Source: Bacteroidales bacterium (GTDB lineage: Bacteria; Bacteroidota; Bacteroidia; Bacteroidales; JAFGHD01). From it: 42,796 nucleotides of DNA. The notes under the pieces were generated by a model. It did not search any database. It saw only the letters and a list, made by a program, of their open reading frames with translations, and was not told the origin of the DNA. Below are positions 1 to 9,050 of the stretch, piece by piece. The stretch covers positions 1 through 42,796 of the forward strand of contig JAFGME010000237.1 of the NCBI GenBank assembly GCA_016927695.1, given 5' to 3'. The position numbers were made by a program, and so were the translations under genes. The stretch's first letter is position 1. Each line of letters opens with the position of its first letter.

Positions 1-59
1 ACCAGTCAATCCCCCAAACAGGGTATTTTTGGGTAGTTTGATGTTTGAAGTTTGGAATT

Positions 60-420
60 CGAAGTTGAGGAAAAGGTGTGTTTTATCACCTAAATGGGGG
101 AGGAAAACTGTTCTCGGTTCTCAGTTCACAGTTTTTTCAATTCAACCTTACGGGAAAAGTTCAAGGTTGTTTTAAGTTTCTGGTTTCATGTGTCAGGTTT
201 GGTAGTCAGCATAATGATTTCAGGATGTTCTTTGTTCTGAATTCAGTTCTCGGTTTAAAGTTCACAGTTTGAGTTCTCTCTTCACAGTTTACAGTTATTT
301 TCTTTCTAAACCGGAATACAGAAAAGATAAAATAGCTCAGAAAACAGATAACAGCCAACAGAGAACAGAGAACAGAGAGAACAGAAATCAGTCAACTGAT
401 TACTGAGAACTGTCAAAAGC
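60..420. repeat. Degenerate AGTTC/GAAC-rich low-complexity region
   Basis: No convincing gene lies in the first 426 bases. The segment is built from imperfect repeats of a short unit: TTCACAGTTT occurs near 123, 259 and 281, variants of GTTCTCGGTTCTCAG near 110 and 248, and the complementary sense (AACAGAGAACAGAGAACAG) fills 352-385. The left part is therefore T-rich and the right part A/G-rich, so the halves could pair imperfectly. Such decayed repeats are common between Bacteroidota genes. Function is unknown. Confidence 0.55.
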
Positions 421-426
421 TTCTCG

Positions 427-1143
427 TTAGTCCAGCCCGCACTCCGCCGCAAACCGCCCCAGCGCGCCGGTATTGTGGATATTCAGCTTGGAGAACAGGT
501 TCTTGCGGTGGGAGTTCACGGTGTGGCAACTGATATTGAAAGCTTCGGCAATCTCGCGGTTGCTTTTTCCGGAGGCAACCATCTGCAGTATTTCCTTTTC
601 GCGGGGTGTAAGGCTGGCAATGAGTTTACAGTTGCGCTGCCGGTGGTTTTCGCGGTAGAATTCGTCGAATGCGGTTTCTGTTTTAAAACTCCTGGCAAAG
701 TCAATACAAATCCCGATGATATGTTCGGGTTTGCCTTCTTCGTCCCGCTTAAATACGGTGCTGTTACTGTAAATCCAAACCCAGTGCCCTTGCTTGTGCT
801 TTGCACGGTAAATGCCGGAATAAGTGTCCCCCTTATTTTCCCTGAAATACTCGATTCGCTCCTTCAGGATGTGAAAGTCGTCGGGGTGGTAGTTGTCTTT
901 CGCCCACTCGGGTCCAAAGGACTTTATCTCACTGTCGGTGTAGCCCAAAATGTTTATGTAGTTGTTGTTTGTCCAGATGTGGTGCAGCAATTTCAGGTCG
1001 TGGATAAAGATGGCGATGTTCAGCCTGCCGACAATGCTCCTGAAAAACTTAAGCTGGTTAAGAATTTGCTCATTTGTTCGGGCAGAACTTCGGATGAGCC
1101 GCAGTAATGATAGCTCCTCCAGCGGGTTGACGATGGTTTCCAT
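427..1143 (-). CDS. PAS domain LuxR-type transcriptional regulator
   Basis: Predicted cytoplasmic DNA-binding regulator of 238 residues. Residues about 45-150 form a PAS fold of the PAS_3 type (WTNNNYINILGYTDSEI, later HWVWIYSNSTVFKRDEEG and HIIGICIDF), which normally senses a small ligand or mediates dimerisation. Residues about 175-235 are a GerE/LuxR helix-turn-helix with the family hallmarks LTPREKEILQMVASGKSNREIA and HTVNSHRKNLFSKLNI. There is no receiver domain and no membrane segment, so it is not a classical response regulator; the signal is unknown. It starts with ATG and is transcribed alone toward the repeat-rich window edge, with a long non-coding region upstream. The opposite strand is open for most of its length, but that frame has no recognisable protein. 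Confidence 0.9.
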   Translation of the reverse strand: METIVNPLEELSLLRLIRSSARTNEQILNQLKFFRSIVGRLNIAIFIHDLKLLHHIWTNNNYINILGYTDSEIKSFGPEWAKDNYHPDDFHILKERIEYFRENKGDTYSGIYRAKHKQGHWVWIYSNSTVFKRDEEGKPEHIIGICIDFARSFKTETAFDEFYRENHRQRNCKLIASLTPREKEILQMVASGKSNREIAEAFNISCHTVNSHRKNLFSKLNIHNTGALGRFAAECGLD

Positions 1144-1602
1144 ACCTAAATGTTTTGGTAGTTAATGAGATAAAGGTAGAAAAAATTATTAATAGATATG
1201 GATATTTTATACTGCTTCTTATTAAAAATGCGAAGCGTTTTTCTATTAGAAGCAGTTATGTAGCACAGTATTTTTCACAAACCCATTCAGTAATGGTATA
1301 AATGTCAGAAGTCAGGGAGTGAATTCTATGTGCCTATGTGTTAATTTTCCTGAGTTCTGATACTTTGTCAAAAATTATCATGACGCAGTTATTAATGTAA
1401 TGAAAATCTATAATTTGCTATTTATTGCCGGTGATTTTACCGCACTAAGGCTATTTTTTGCCGTGTTAAAAAACAACGCTTTCAATCAAAAATCACAATT
1501 CAATATTCGCAATTCAAGGACAATCTCCTTCCGCACTTAATGTCAGAAGTCAGAAATGATAATTGCCGGATCGGATTGAAATGGCCTTCCTGCCCTTACC
1601 GG
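1144..1602. other. Intergenic region with dispersed short repeats
   Basis: About 460 AT-rich bases without a credible gene. They hold two copies of GTCAGAAGTCAG (1304-1315 and 1542-1553) and an imperfect inverted copy (CCTGAGTTCTGA, 1349-1360). The second copy is preceded by CCGCACTTAA at 1531-1540; the same combination recurs in reverse orientation at 14177-14199. I see no clear Bacteroidota promoter for the regulator at 1143. Confidence 0.5.
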
Positions 1603-3234
1603 TTACCAGAAAAGCAGGTACAGAACTCCAACGATGGCGCAGATACCAATGGCCCCGATATTGAATGAGGTTCCCGTCACAAACATCTTCCTGTCCAGGT
1701 GCAATGCTTTTTCTTCAGGCACGGGCTTACCGGCATAACTTACCGCCACGGCCACCAGCGCCAGCAAAAGGAATACCACGCCCATCCTGTCGAGAAAAGG
1801 CAACCCCGGCCATGCTATTTTCAGAAGGAATGAAAGCGGAATGGTCAGTACGGCCACTGTCAGGGCGGCATGGGCAGTGATCCTTTTCCAGAAAAGCCCG
1901 AAACAGAATATCACAACCACCCCCGGGGTGACAAAGCCGGTAAACTCCTGTATATACTGAAACGCCTGGTCGAGGTTACCCAGTAAAGGTTTTGCCGTCA
2001 GAACGGCAATCACAAGGGCGGTAAATCCGGTGATCCTTCCAACGGGGACCATACCTGTTTCGCTGATGTTCCTGTTGATGAACTTACGGTAAATATCCAT
2101 GGTAAAAATGGTTGCGGTGGAATTGAGCATGCTGGCCAGCGAAGACACTATGGCGGCGGCCAGGGCGGCAAAAGTAAGTCCCTTGAGGCCTGCGGGGACA
2201 AACTCATGCAACAGCCAGGGATAGGCCTTGTCCGAGGGTTCCAATGTTACAGAAGCATCGGAAGTGAGTACCCAGGCGGCAATGCCGGGGATGACCACGA
2301 TAAGGGGGATCAGGATTTTAAGATACCCGGCAAATATCACCCCTCTCTGCGCTTCACGGATGTTTTTTGCAGCAAGCCCGCGCTGGATGATATACTGGTT
2401 GAAGCCCCAGTAGGATATATTCGCGATCCACATCCCTCCCACCAGCACACTGATGCCCGGCAGGTCCATGTAAGCATCTTTCGTCCCCCCTGCCCCATCC
2501 GGGATGATGAGCTTCCCTTTCTCCAGTATCATATCGAACTTCTCCGGAGCCCTGGCCAATAACTCCCGCATGCCTTCAAAAATCCCTTCGCCCCCTGAAA
2601 TGGCATTCAGGGCCAGAAAGGTGGTGATCAGCCCCCCTCCTATCAGAAAAATCACCTGTACCACATCCGTCCAGGCCACCGCAGTCAATCCCCCGTAAAT
2701 GGAATATATGGCGGCAAAAAGAGCCAGCCCCAAAAGGCCGTATATCAACGGGATGCCCATGATGGTCTCCAGGGCAAGCGCGCCTAAGTACAAAACCGAG
2801 GTAAGGTTGACAAAAACGTAAACCAGCAGCCAGAAGGTGGCCATGGCAGTCCTGACACGCCCGTCATACCGCATCTCCAGGAACTGAGGCATGGTGTATA
2901 TCTTCTTTTCAAGGAATACGGGTAAAAAATATTTGCCCACAAGGATCAGTGTTATTGCCGCCATCCATTCATAGGAGGCAATGCCTAAACCGATGGCAAA
3001 GCCGGAGCCCGACATGCCTATCATCTGTTCGGCAGAAATATTGGCAGCAATCAGCGATGCGCCAATGGCCCACCATGGAAGCGATTTACTGGCAAGAAAA
3101 TAGTCCTGCGCCGTTTTCTTCTGCCCTTTTTTGGTACGGGAAACCCATAGCCCAATGCCGATAATGACCAGGCCGTAAATGACAAAAACAAGATAGTCGA
3201 TCCAGGAAAAACCGTTCTCCATAATATGAATCAT
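1603..3234 (-). CDS. Sodium/solute symporter, SSS family (SGLT-like)
   Basis: Inner-membrane secondary transporter of 543 residues, the usual SSS length, with about 13-14 hydrophobic segments. The N-terminus (IDYLVFVIYGLVIIGIGLW) and then KSLPWWAIGASLIAANISAEQ and GFAIGLGIASYEWMAA match the vSGLT-type sodium/sugar branch, in which the first of the two inverted five-helix repeats carries sodium and substrate contacts. Galactose, glucose or myo-inositol are plausible substrates, but this cannot be fixed by eye. ATG codons at 3234 and 3222 are both possible; the second (MENGFSW) fits family N-termini. It begins only 18 bases after the helicase stop on the same strand, so co-transcription is likely although the functions are unrelated. 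No sugar catabolic gene is adjacent. Confidence 0.9.
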   Translation of the reverse strand: MIHIMENGFSWIDYLVFVIYGLVIIGIGLWVSRTKKGQKKTAQDYFLASKSLPWWAIGASLIAANISAEQMIGMSGSGFAIGLGIASYEWMAAITLILVGKYFLPVFLEKKIYTMPQFLEMRYDGRVRTAMATFWLLVYVFVNLTSVLYLGALALETIMGIPLIYGLLGLALFAAIYSIYGGLTAVAWTDVVQVIFLIGGGLITTFLALNAISGGEGIFEGMRELLARAPEKFDMILEKGKLIIPDGAGGTKDAYMDLPGISVLVGGMWIANISYWGFNQYIIQRGLAAKNIREAQRGVIFAGYLKILIPLIVVIPGIAAWVLTSDASVTLEPSDKAYPWLLHEFVPAGLKGLTFAALAAAIVSSLASMLNSTATIFTMDIYRKFINRNISETGMVPVGRITGFTALVIAVLTAKPLLGNLDQAFQYIQEFTGFVTPGVVVIFCFGLFWKRITAHAALTVAVLTIPLSFLLKIAWPGLPFLDRMGVVFLLLALVAVAVSYAGKPVPEEKALHLDRKMFVTGTSFNIGAIGICAIVGVLYLLFW

Positions 3235-3252
3235 TTAGTTATAAGGCATACA

Positions 3253-5568
3253 CTACAACACTTTCAACCTGGCAAATTTTAGCAACAACTGTTTCTTGCC
3301 GACGGCCTGAAAAAAAACCGTAGCTTTTCTGTTTGAACCTGCCCCTTCCACGTTAAGGACCTTTCCCTTTCCAAAACGGTCATGCATCACCTCATCGCCT
3401 GCCCTTACCTCTGTTTCGTCAGAATAAGAGGCTTCCTTTCCCTTGGTTTCATTTTCAGGAAGGGCATTGATTTTTTTCAGGTTCTTATTCCTGATGGCCT
3501 TTTCGATGAAAGCCTCCGGCAGGCCCTGTTCATTATCCACAGCGTGAGCCGGTCCCCCTTTCCGTTTGCGCGATCCCGGGAACGACAGGTATCTTGCATC
3601 TACTTCATCAATGAACCTGCTGGGTTCGCAAAAGGTATGATTTCCCCAGCGGAACCTGGATTCGGCATAAGAGAGGTGCAGTTTCTTCTGAGCCCTGGTT
3701 ATGGCCACATAAAACAGCCTCCTCTCCTCCTCCAGATCTGATCTCGAGTTAAGCGACTGGATGGAAGGGAAAAGGTTTTCCTCTAACCCGGCTACATATA
3801 CGTAGGGAAATTCAAGTCCTTTGGCTGCATGTACCGTCATCAGCGAAACCCTGTCATTATTGCTTTTATCCTCTTTGTCAGCATCCGTTAAAAGCGCCAC
3901 TTCCTGCATAAATTCATTCAGTGTGCGGAAATCGGGAAGAGGGCTTCCGTTTCCGGATTCCATGACTGTATCACGCGGCCTTCCGGCAAAATCACTCAGC
4001 GCATTGATCAACTCCTCCACATTTTCATAACGCGCAATGCCCTCATACGAATTGTCCTCATACAGGGCTTTCAGGATGCCGGAGGAAGCTGAAATATGCT
4101 TTCCCAGCTCATAGGCGTTCTTTTTAAACAACTGAGCCGAAAAACTTTTAATCATGGTAACAAAATCGGTGATCCTGGAAATCACCGAAGAACCCAGACG
4201 CAGCCCGGCGAGGTCTTCGCTGTTGCTTATGATCTCCCATATCGCCTTTTTGGATGCTTCCGCTTCCACAGTGATCTTTTCCAGGGTAGTTTTCCCGATG
4301 CCCCTGGCCGGCAGATTGATCACCCTCTGCAATGCCTCCTCATCCTTATTGTTGACACACAACCTGAAGTAGGCCAGAACATCCTTTACCTCTTTACGGT
4401 TGTAAAATGAAGTTCCCCCATAAATACGGTAAGGGATATTCAGTTTTCTCAGCGCCTCTTCCAACGACCTCGACTGGGCATTTGTGCGGTACAATATGGC
4501 AAATTCGATATTCCTGACCTGAAAATTCATTTTGGTTTCAAAAATGGAATTTGCGATCATCTGCCCCTCTTCCGTATCTGTTTTTGCCGCCAGCACATCA
4601 ATGGCAGAGCCATCTTCGTTTTGTGTCCAGATTTTCTTGAATATCTGATCTTTATTATTGACAATTATACTGTTGGCGGCATTCACAATGGTTTTGGTCG
4701 ACCTGTAGTTCTGCTCCAGCTTAAAGACTTTCACATCCGGGTAATCTTTCTGAAAATTCAGGATGTTTTTAATATTGGCCCCCCTGAAAGCGTAAATGCT
4801 CTGCGCATCATCGCCCACCACACAGATATTTTCATTATTGGCGGCAAGCTTTTTCAGGATGCTGTATTGCACCTGGTTGGTATCCTGGTATTCATCCACC
4901 AGGATGTACTCAAATTTGCGCTGGTATTTCAGGAGCACATCCGGAAAGTCCCTCAGCAGAATATAAGTATTCAGCAAAAGGTCATCGAAATCCATGGCAG
5001 AAGCCCTGAAACACTTCTGGTGGTAGAGATTGTAAATATTGCCTAACTGCGGCTTGCCCGCAAGCTTGTCCTGCAAAAGGATGTCATCATCGCTGTTGTA
5101 GCGCTGTGCGGTGATCAGGTTGGTTTTGGCAGAGGATATCCTGTAAAGCACATAACCGGCGGCGTACACCTTATCATCCAGGTTCTGCTCCCTGACAATG
5201 CCTTTAATAAGGCGTTTTGAATCCTCATTATCATAGATGGTGAAGTTGGGGGAATAACCGAGCAGGTGCCCTTCCACCCGGAGTATCCGTGCAAAAACAG
5301 AATGAAAAGTGCCCATCCAGACATTGCGGGCATCCGCATTTCCCACCAGGTGGATGATCCGCTCTTTCATCTCCCGTGCCGCCTTGTTGGTAAAAGTAAG
5401 GGCAAGCACCCGGAATGGATCAACGCCTGAATTTAACAAATGGGCCACTTTATAGGTCAGCACCCTGGTTTTTCCCGAACCTGCGCCGGCTACCACCATC
5501 ACAGGGCCATCCAAAGCCTCAACGGAAACCCGTTGTTCATCATTCAAATCTAAAAAAATATCTCTCAA
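3253..5568 (-). CDS. pcrA: UvrD/PcrA-type superfamily 1 DNA helicase
   Basis: ATP-dependent 3'-5' helicase of nucleotide excision and replication-linked repair. Motifs in order: Walker A AGAGSGKT (residues 27-34), GTFHSVFARILR, Walker B DEYQDTN, GDDAQSIYAFRGA, QNYRST, TVHAAKGLEFPYVYVAGLEE and RRLFYVAITRAQKKL. The C-terminus (residues about 715-771: AGDEVMHDRFGKGKVL) is the Tudor-like RNA polymerase-binding tail of PcrA/UvrD. The frame is open upstream to 5601, but the TTG at 5568 gives a family-length N-terminus (MRDIFLDLNDEQR), and a good minus-strand -7 box (CAAAAATA on the plus strand, 5588-5595) would place transcription start just before it. The start is therefore probably non-ATG. The symporter follows 18 bases downstream. 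Function is certain; the exact start is not. Confidence 0.95.
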   Translation of the reverse strand: MRDIFLDLNDEQRVSVEALDGPVMVVAGAGSGKTRVLTYKVAHLLNSGVDPFRVLALTFTNKAAREMKERIIHLVGNADARNVWMGTFHSVFARILRVEGHLLGYSPNFTIYDNEDSKRLIKGIVREQNLDDKVYAAGYVLYRISSAKTNLITAQRYNSDDDILLQDKLAGKPQLGNIYNLYHQKCFRASAMDFDDLLLNTYILLRDFPDVLLKYQRKFEYILVDEYQDTNQVQYSILKKLAANNENICVVGDDAQSIYAFRGANIKNILNFQKDYPDVKVFKLEQNYRSTKTIVNAANSIIVNNKDQIFKKIWTQNEDGSAIDVLAAKTDTEEGQMIANSIFETKMNFQVRNIEFAILYRTNAQSRSLEEALRKLNIPYRIYGGTSFYNRKEVKDVLAYFRLCVNNKDEEALQRVINLPARGIGKTTLEKITVEAEASKKAIWEIISNSEDLAGLRLGSSVISRITDFVTMIKSFSAQLFKKNAYELGKHISASSGILKALYEDNSYEGIARYENVEELINALSDFAGRPRDTVMESGNGSPLPDFRTLNEFMQEVALLTDADKEDKSNNDRVSLMTVHAAKGLEFPYVYVAGLEENLFPSIQSLNSRSDLEEERRLFYVAITRAQKKLHLSYAESRFRWGNHTFCEPSRFIDEVDARYLSFPGSRKRKGGPAHAVDNEQGLPEAFIEKAIRNKNLKKINALPENETKGKEASYSDETEVRAGDEVMHDRFGKGKVLNVEGAGSNRKATVFFQAVGKKQLLLKFARLKVL

Positions 5569-5674
5569 ACCATTGCATTTTGTCACCCAAAAATAAAACA
5601 ATATTTAGTGACACGGCGACCGTGCATGCCCGGTATATTCTTTTTTTATTAACAAACGGGAGGCAGAAAGGGGC

Positions 5675-6118
5675 TCAGGCAATGGCAATTATCTCAGACT
5701 GAAATTTGACGCCCACCGTATCCTTGATGATCACCTTTAATGTTTTGGGAGAGAAGGCCTTTTTGTTTAAAAGCCTGATATATGATGTTATTTCAATGAT
5801 ACAGTCATATTCTTCGCCGGGTTTGATAATTTTCGGGAAAGATGTATTCACCCGGTCAGGCTTAACCTGAAACAGCTTTGAAAACCTGCCGTTTCTGAAT
5901 TTCACAAAGGGATAAACCACCTTTAATCCTTTTTTACCGATGTTAATTATTTCGACAGAAAGATTTCTGCTGTCAGAGGTTTCATTATGAATGAGGCTGG
6001 CAACCACCTTCAGTTGCTTTCCGGGTTTAAAAAAGAACGACAGGTAAAGAACCGCTAAAACAATTACAAGGGCAATTCCGCCGAAGATCAGGACCTGGGT
6101 TAATGTAATGGTATCCAT
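5675..6118 (-). CDS. Small single-pass membrane protein, unknown function
   Basis: I do not recognise the family. The 147 residues start with ATG. One hydrophobic segment lies at residues about 9-31 (VLIFGGIALVIVLAVLYLSFF) with a short N-terminal tail, followed by roughly 115 residues rich in alternating hydrophobic beta-strand patterns (LKVVASLIHNE, LSVEIINIG, YDCIIEITSYI, LKVIIKD) that suggest one immunoglobulin-like beta sandwich. There are no cysteines or obvious catalytic residues. The gene lies between mnmH and the helicase on the same strand with gaps of roughly 106-136 bases, so it may be its own transcription unit. Codon use looks like that of its neighbours. Confidence 0.75.
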   Translation of the reverse strand: MDTITLTQVLIFGGIALVIVLAVLYLSFFFKPGKQLKVVASLIHNETSDSRNLSVEIINIGKKGLKVVYPFVKFRNGRFSKLFQVKPDRVNTSFPKIIKPGEEYDCIIEITSYIRLLNKKAFSPKTLKVIIKDTVGVKFQSEIIAIA

Positions 6119-6254
6119 CCTAAAAAGTTTTGTCAGTTAATTGCTGCCGAATGTATGAAAAAAAATGCCACAATGCAAATTTTTCTTTTACAGGATATTA
6201 ACGATTGTCAGGTTAAGGAAATTGTTTTGACATTCAGAATAACATCTTCCCCTC

Positions 6255-7289
6255 TTAAAGGTCGGATTTCCGGTATGCATCGAGTATCCGGCGTGCATTC
6301 ATTTCAGCATTGTCATGTGCAAGTTCAAGATGGATCCATGATTGTGGCTTTCTTTCATTCAGGCCTTTGACATAGGTTTTGTCATAATACGACAATACCA
6401 GGCTTACTGCCTGAAGGACATCTCCCTTGGCAAGGGCATCGAGGCATAACCGGGTTTCATGGCCTCCCAGGCGTTTGCCAATCTTCATCACAGCGCTGCT
6501 GAGCCGGTCCCTGCCGTAACCGCCATACTCCCTGACAAGTCTCCGGTGGCGCAAATCAAAAGACAGTTCAATATTCAGCGCTGGGCTCTGCATCATTTTC
6601 AAAAACAACGGATCCGGGATGCTCACACTGCCAATGCTTCTGCTTTCATTTTCAATCCAGACAGGTCTCGTAAAATCAATCCTTCGCCAAACCTCAAACA
6701 GGTTATTTTCAAATTGCTCATTGGAAGGCTGACATTCCTGTCCTAAATGCCCGAACACCGACCCTTTGTGACGGGCAAGCCCCTCCAGATCAATCACCTG
6801 CTCTCCCATCCCTTCAAGGTGATGAAGTATTTCGGTCTTTCCTGAGCCTGTCTTGCCTGACAGCACTACTATTTTTGCCTCCTGCGCAAACCGGTTTCTG
6901 ATAAATTTCCTGTATGCCTTGTACCCTCCGTCAATGATCAGTGTGTCGTAGTCGGCCAGGGAGCAGAGAAAAGCCATGGCAGCGCTTCTGCGGCCACCCC
7001 TCCAGCAATGAAGAACCGCCTGTTTTCCGTGAATAGATCTTTTCAATGCCTTCAGAAAAAAAGACATCCTGGGTCCGGTGATGTCCAGACCAAGATAAAC
7101 TGCAGCCTCTTTACCTGAATTTTTGTAAAGTGTACCCACTTGTTTTCTCTCTTCATCCGAAAAAAGAGGAACATTGACCGCCCCGGGAATGTGGCCACTC
7201 AAATATTCTGAGGGCGATCTGACGTCAATAACCGGAATTCCGGGCGGCAGGTTATAAAAATCTTCGATGCTGAGTTTGCGGGGATTCAT
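6255..7289 (-). CDS. mnmH: tRNA 2-selenouridine synthase MnmH (SelU)
   Basis: Converts wobble 5-substituted 2-thiouridine in tRNA(Lys, Glu, Gln) to 2-selenouridine using selenophosphate, via a geranylated intermediate. The N-terminal rhodanese domain (residues about 5-120) has the catalytic Cys95 in HCWRGGRRS, the family signature. A P-loop (SGKTGSGKT, residues 144-152) opens the second domain. At 344 residues it is slightly shorter than the E. coli enzyme. The frame is open to a TTG at 7313, but the ATG at 7289 is preferred: a -7 box on the minus strand (CAAAATTA, plus strand 7311-7318) lies just upstream. It is divergent from the Omp28-like gene. No selD is in the window, so the selenium donor must be made elsewhere. 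Confidence 0.93.
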   Translation of the reverse strand: MNPRKLSIEDFYNLPPGIPVIDVRSPSEYLSGHIPGAVNVPLFSDEERKQVGTLYKNSGKEAAVYLGLDITGPRMSFFLKALKRSIHGKQAVLHCWRGGRRSAAMAFLCSLADYDTLIIDGGYKAYRKFIRNRFAQEAKIVVLSGKTGSGKTEILHHLEGMGEQVIDLEGLARHKGSVFGHLGQECQPSNEQFENNLFEVWRRIDFTRPVWIENESRSIGSVSIPDPLFLKMMQSPALNIELSFDLRHRRLVREYGGYGRDRLSSAVMKIGKRLGGHETRLCLDALAKGDVLQAVSLVLSYYDKTYVKGLNERKPQSWIHLELAHDNAEMNARRILDAYRKSDL

Positions 7290-7329
7290 TGAATTCTTCC
7301 AATCAGGCCTCAAAATTACCGATAAATAA

Positions 7330-7360
7330 TTGCTTTTTTAACCTCAATGAATTATGTTTG
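7330..7360 (+). promoter_or_regulatory. Promoter for the Omp28-like gene
   Basis: TTG at 7330-7332, 20 bases, then TATGTTTG at 7353-7360, matching the Bacteroidota -33/-7 consensus. The predicted start near 7364 lies downstream of the in-frame ATG at 7347, which supports 7389 as the true start codon. Confidence 0.6.
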
Positions 7361-7388
7361 TCGGTTCAAATCAAATCATTTTAATAAA

Positions 7389-8975
7389 ATGAAAAAAGTG
7401 TATGTTTTTCCGATTGCCATGCTGTTTGGGATGCTCTTCAGCAGCGGGCTTCTTTCCCAGACTTATGTCGGAACCCTGCCGGCCAATAAAAACGTGATCA
7501 TTGAGGAATTCACCGGAGTTCAATGCCCCAACTGCCCGCAGGGGCACCAGGTGGCACAGCAGATCCTTGATGCAAACCCCGGAAGAGTGTGGGTGATAGG
7601 TTTCCACCCTTACAACTCAAGCTATACAACGCCTTATCCGGGTGACCCTGATTTCAGGAGGCATCACCCCGATGCTTTATACACTACCCCCTATTGCGGA
7701 TCCTCACGGTTTATGCCAAGCGCCTTCATCAACCGAAGGATTTATGCCGGTGAAAGAATTCAAAGCCGCACAGTCTGGGCTTCTTACACCTCAACGCAAC
7801 TCACCGAAGCCTCCCCGGTAAACATCGGGTTATGCACCACCTACGATGAAATCACCGAAATGCTTGAAATGATTGTTGAAATCTATTTCACGCAAACCGT
7901 TTCCGATATCCATTCGCTCAATGTCACCCTCGCAGAAAACGGACTGGTTGCGCAGCAATCCGGAGGCAGCCCGAATTATGTGCACAAACATGTGTTCAGG
8001 GAAGTGTTTACCGCACAGTGGGGCAACCCCATCACAGAACCCACCGTGCAGGGCAGCTTCATTCAGAAAACCTTTTCTTTTCAGAATACAGGAGGTATGT
8101 ACAACATGGACGAGTGCGAAGTGACGGCTTATATTGTGAATGATAACTCCACAGAAGTGGTGACAGGAATAGGCGTTCATGTTGGCGAATTCACGGTGTT
8201 TTCCGCTCCCGAACCCGACTTTGAAGCCGATATTACCCTTGTGCCGGTTGCCGGCTCCGTGCAGTACACTGATTTATCGACAGGCGCGATCGACACATGG
8301 GAGTGGGCTTTCGAAGGGGGAACCCCGGCCACCTTCTCCGGACAAACGCCTCCCGCCATCCAGTACGCCGGTCCCGGCGCCTTTCAGGTTTCGCTTACGG
8401 TTTCCAACAGCGTTGGAAGCAACACGGAAACCAAATCCGGTTATATCACCGTGGATTACCCCCCTGTGGCTGACTTCAGTGATGACCACACCCTTTTCAC
8501 CGGGTATACTGAAGTGCAGTTCACCGATCTTTCCACCGGCAATCCGACTTCGTGGGAATGGACATTCGAACAGGGAACCCCTTCTTCTTCCACTGAGCAG
8601 AATCCGCTGGTCACTTACGTGACGCCAGGCGCTTACGAGGTTACCCTCACGGTAACCAATGACTTTGGACAGGATGTTAAAATAAAAACGGTGGATATCC
8701 AGGTGGTTTCCGGCATTTCCCAACCGGATGCAAACGGATTTAACGTCCACCCCAATCCCGTACAATCCACCCTGTTTATTGAAATGCCCGACAATATCAG
8801 TGTTGAAACCATCATCCTGTACGATTTGAAGGGATGCCAGGTCCTCCGCCATGAAGCCTCTGCTGCCGGAAAAGAAATTAAACTGGATGTTTCAGGACTT
8901 CAAAACGGGGCTTATATACTGAGTGTCATTTCCGGAAACCCGGTTTATACCCAAAAGATTTATATCGGAAAATAG
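7389..8975 (+). CDS. Omp28-like PKD-domain protein, T9SS cargo
   Basis: Predicted secreted or surface-bound protein of 528 residues. A signal peptide covers residues 1-23 (MKKVYVFPIAMLFGMLFSSG). The Omp28-type region (residues about 30-270) has a thioredoxin-like opening, VIIEEFTGVQCPNCPQGH, with a CxxC pair at Cys46 and Cys49. Two PKD domains follow (about 277-360 and 360-440), each with the SWEW/TWEW and VTLTVTN/VSLTVSN hallmarks. Residues about 450-528 are a T9SS type A sorting domain (VHPNPVQSTLFIEM to YTQKIYIGK) that directs outer-membrane translocation and anchoring. The ATG at 7389 is chosen because it opens the signal peptide and lies after the promoter. The partner or substrate is unknown; a surface thiol-redox or adhesion role is inference. 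A strong terminator follows. Confidence 0.88.
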   Translation: MKKVYVFPIAMLFGMLFSSGLLSQTYVGTLPANKNVIIEEFTGVQCPNCPQGHQVAQQILDANPGRVWVIGFHPYNSSYTTPYPGDPDFRRHHPDALYTTPYCGSSRFMPSAFINRRIYAGERIQSRTVWASYTSTQLTEASPVNIGLCTTYDEITEMLEMIVEIYFTQTVSDIHSLNVTLAENGLVAQQSGGSPNYVHKHVFREVFTAQWGNPITEPTVQGSFIQKTFSFQNTGGMYNMDECEVTAYIVNDNSTEVVTGIGVHVGEFTVFSAPEPDFEADITLVPVAGSVQYTDLSTGAIDTWEWAFEGGTPATFSGQTPPAIQYAGPGAFQVSLTVSNSVGSNTETKSGYITVDYPPVADFSDDHTLFTGYTEVQFTDLSTGNPTSWEWTFEQGTPSSSTEQNPLVTYVTPGAYEVTLTVTNDFGQDVKIKTVDIQVVSGISQPDANGFNVHPNPVQSTLFIEMPDNISVETIILYDLKGCQVLRHEASAAGKEIKLDVSGLQNGAYILSVISGNPVYTQKIYIGK

Positions 8976-9001
8976 CTTCTTTGTTTTGGATTTTATGAGG
9001 C

Positions 9002-9050
9002 AGAGCCATACGGGTTGCCATAAATCCGGAAAACCGTATGGCTCTTTTTT
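9002..9050. terminator. Intrinsic terminator between convergent genes
   Basis: A 12-bp perfect stem (AGAGCCATACGG at 9002-9013 with CCGTATGGCTCT at 9034-9045) is followed by a T-run. It ends the Omp28-like transcript. Its distal edge touches the stop codon of the minus-strand acyl-CoA reductase at 9049, so the hairpin may also act on that transcript. Confidence 0.8.

Noticed and set aside
78-272. Small open frame in the repeat region at the window start
   Set aside because: Starts with GTG inside degenerate repeats and has no protein-like composition.
475-1107. Long open frame (210 codons) antisense to the PAS-LuxR gene
   Set aside because: It has no recognisable domain and is the by-product of codon choice in the real gene, whose PAS and helix-turn-helix motifs are unmistakable.
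8274-8852. 192-codon open frame antisense to the PKD region
   Set aside because: Antisense to a well-defined protein with signal peptide and sorting domain; no motif or promoter.
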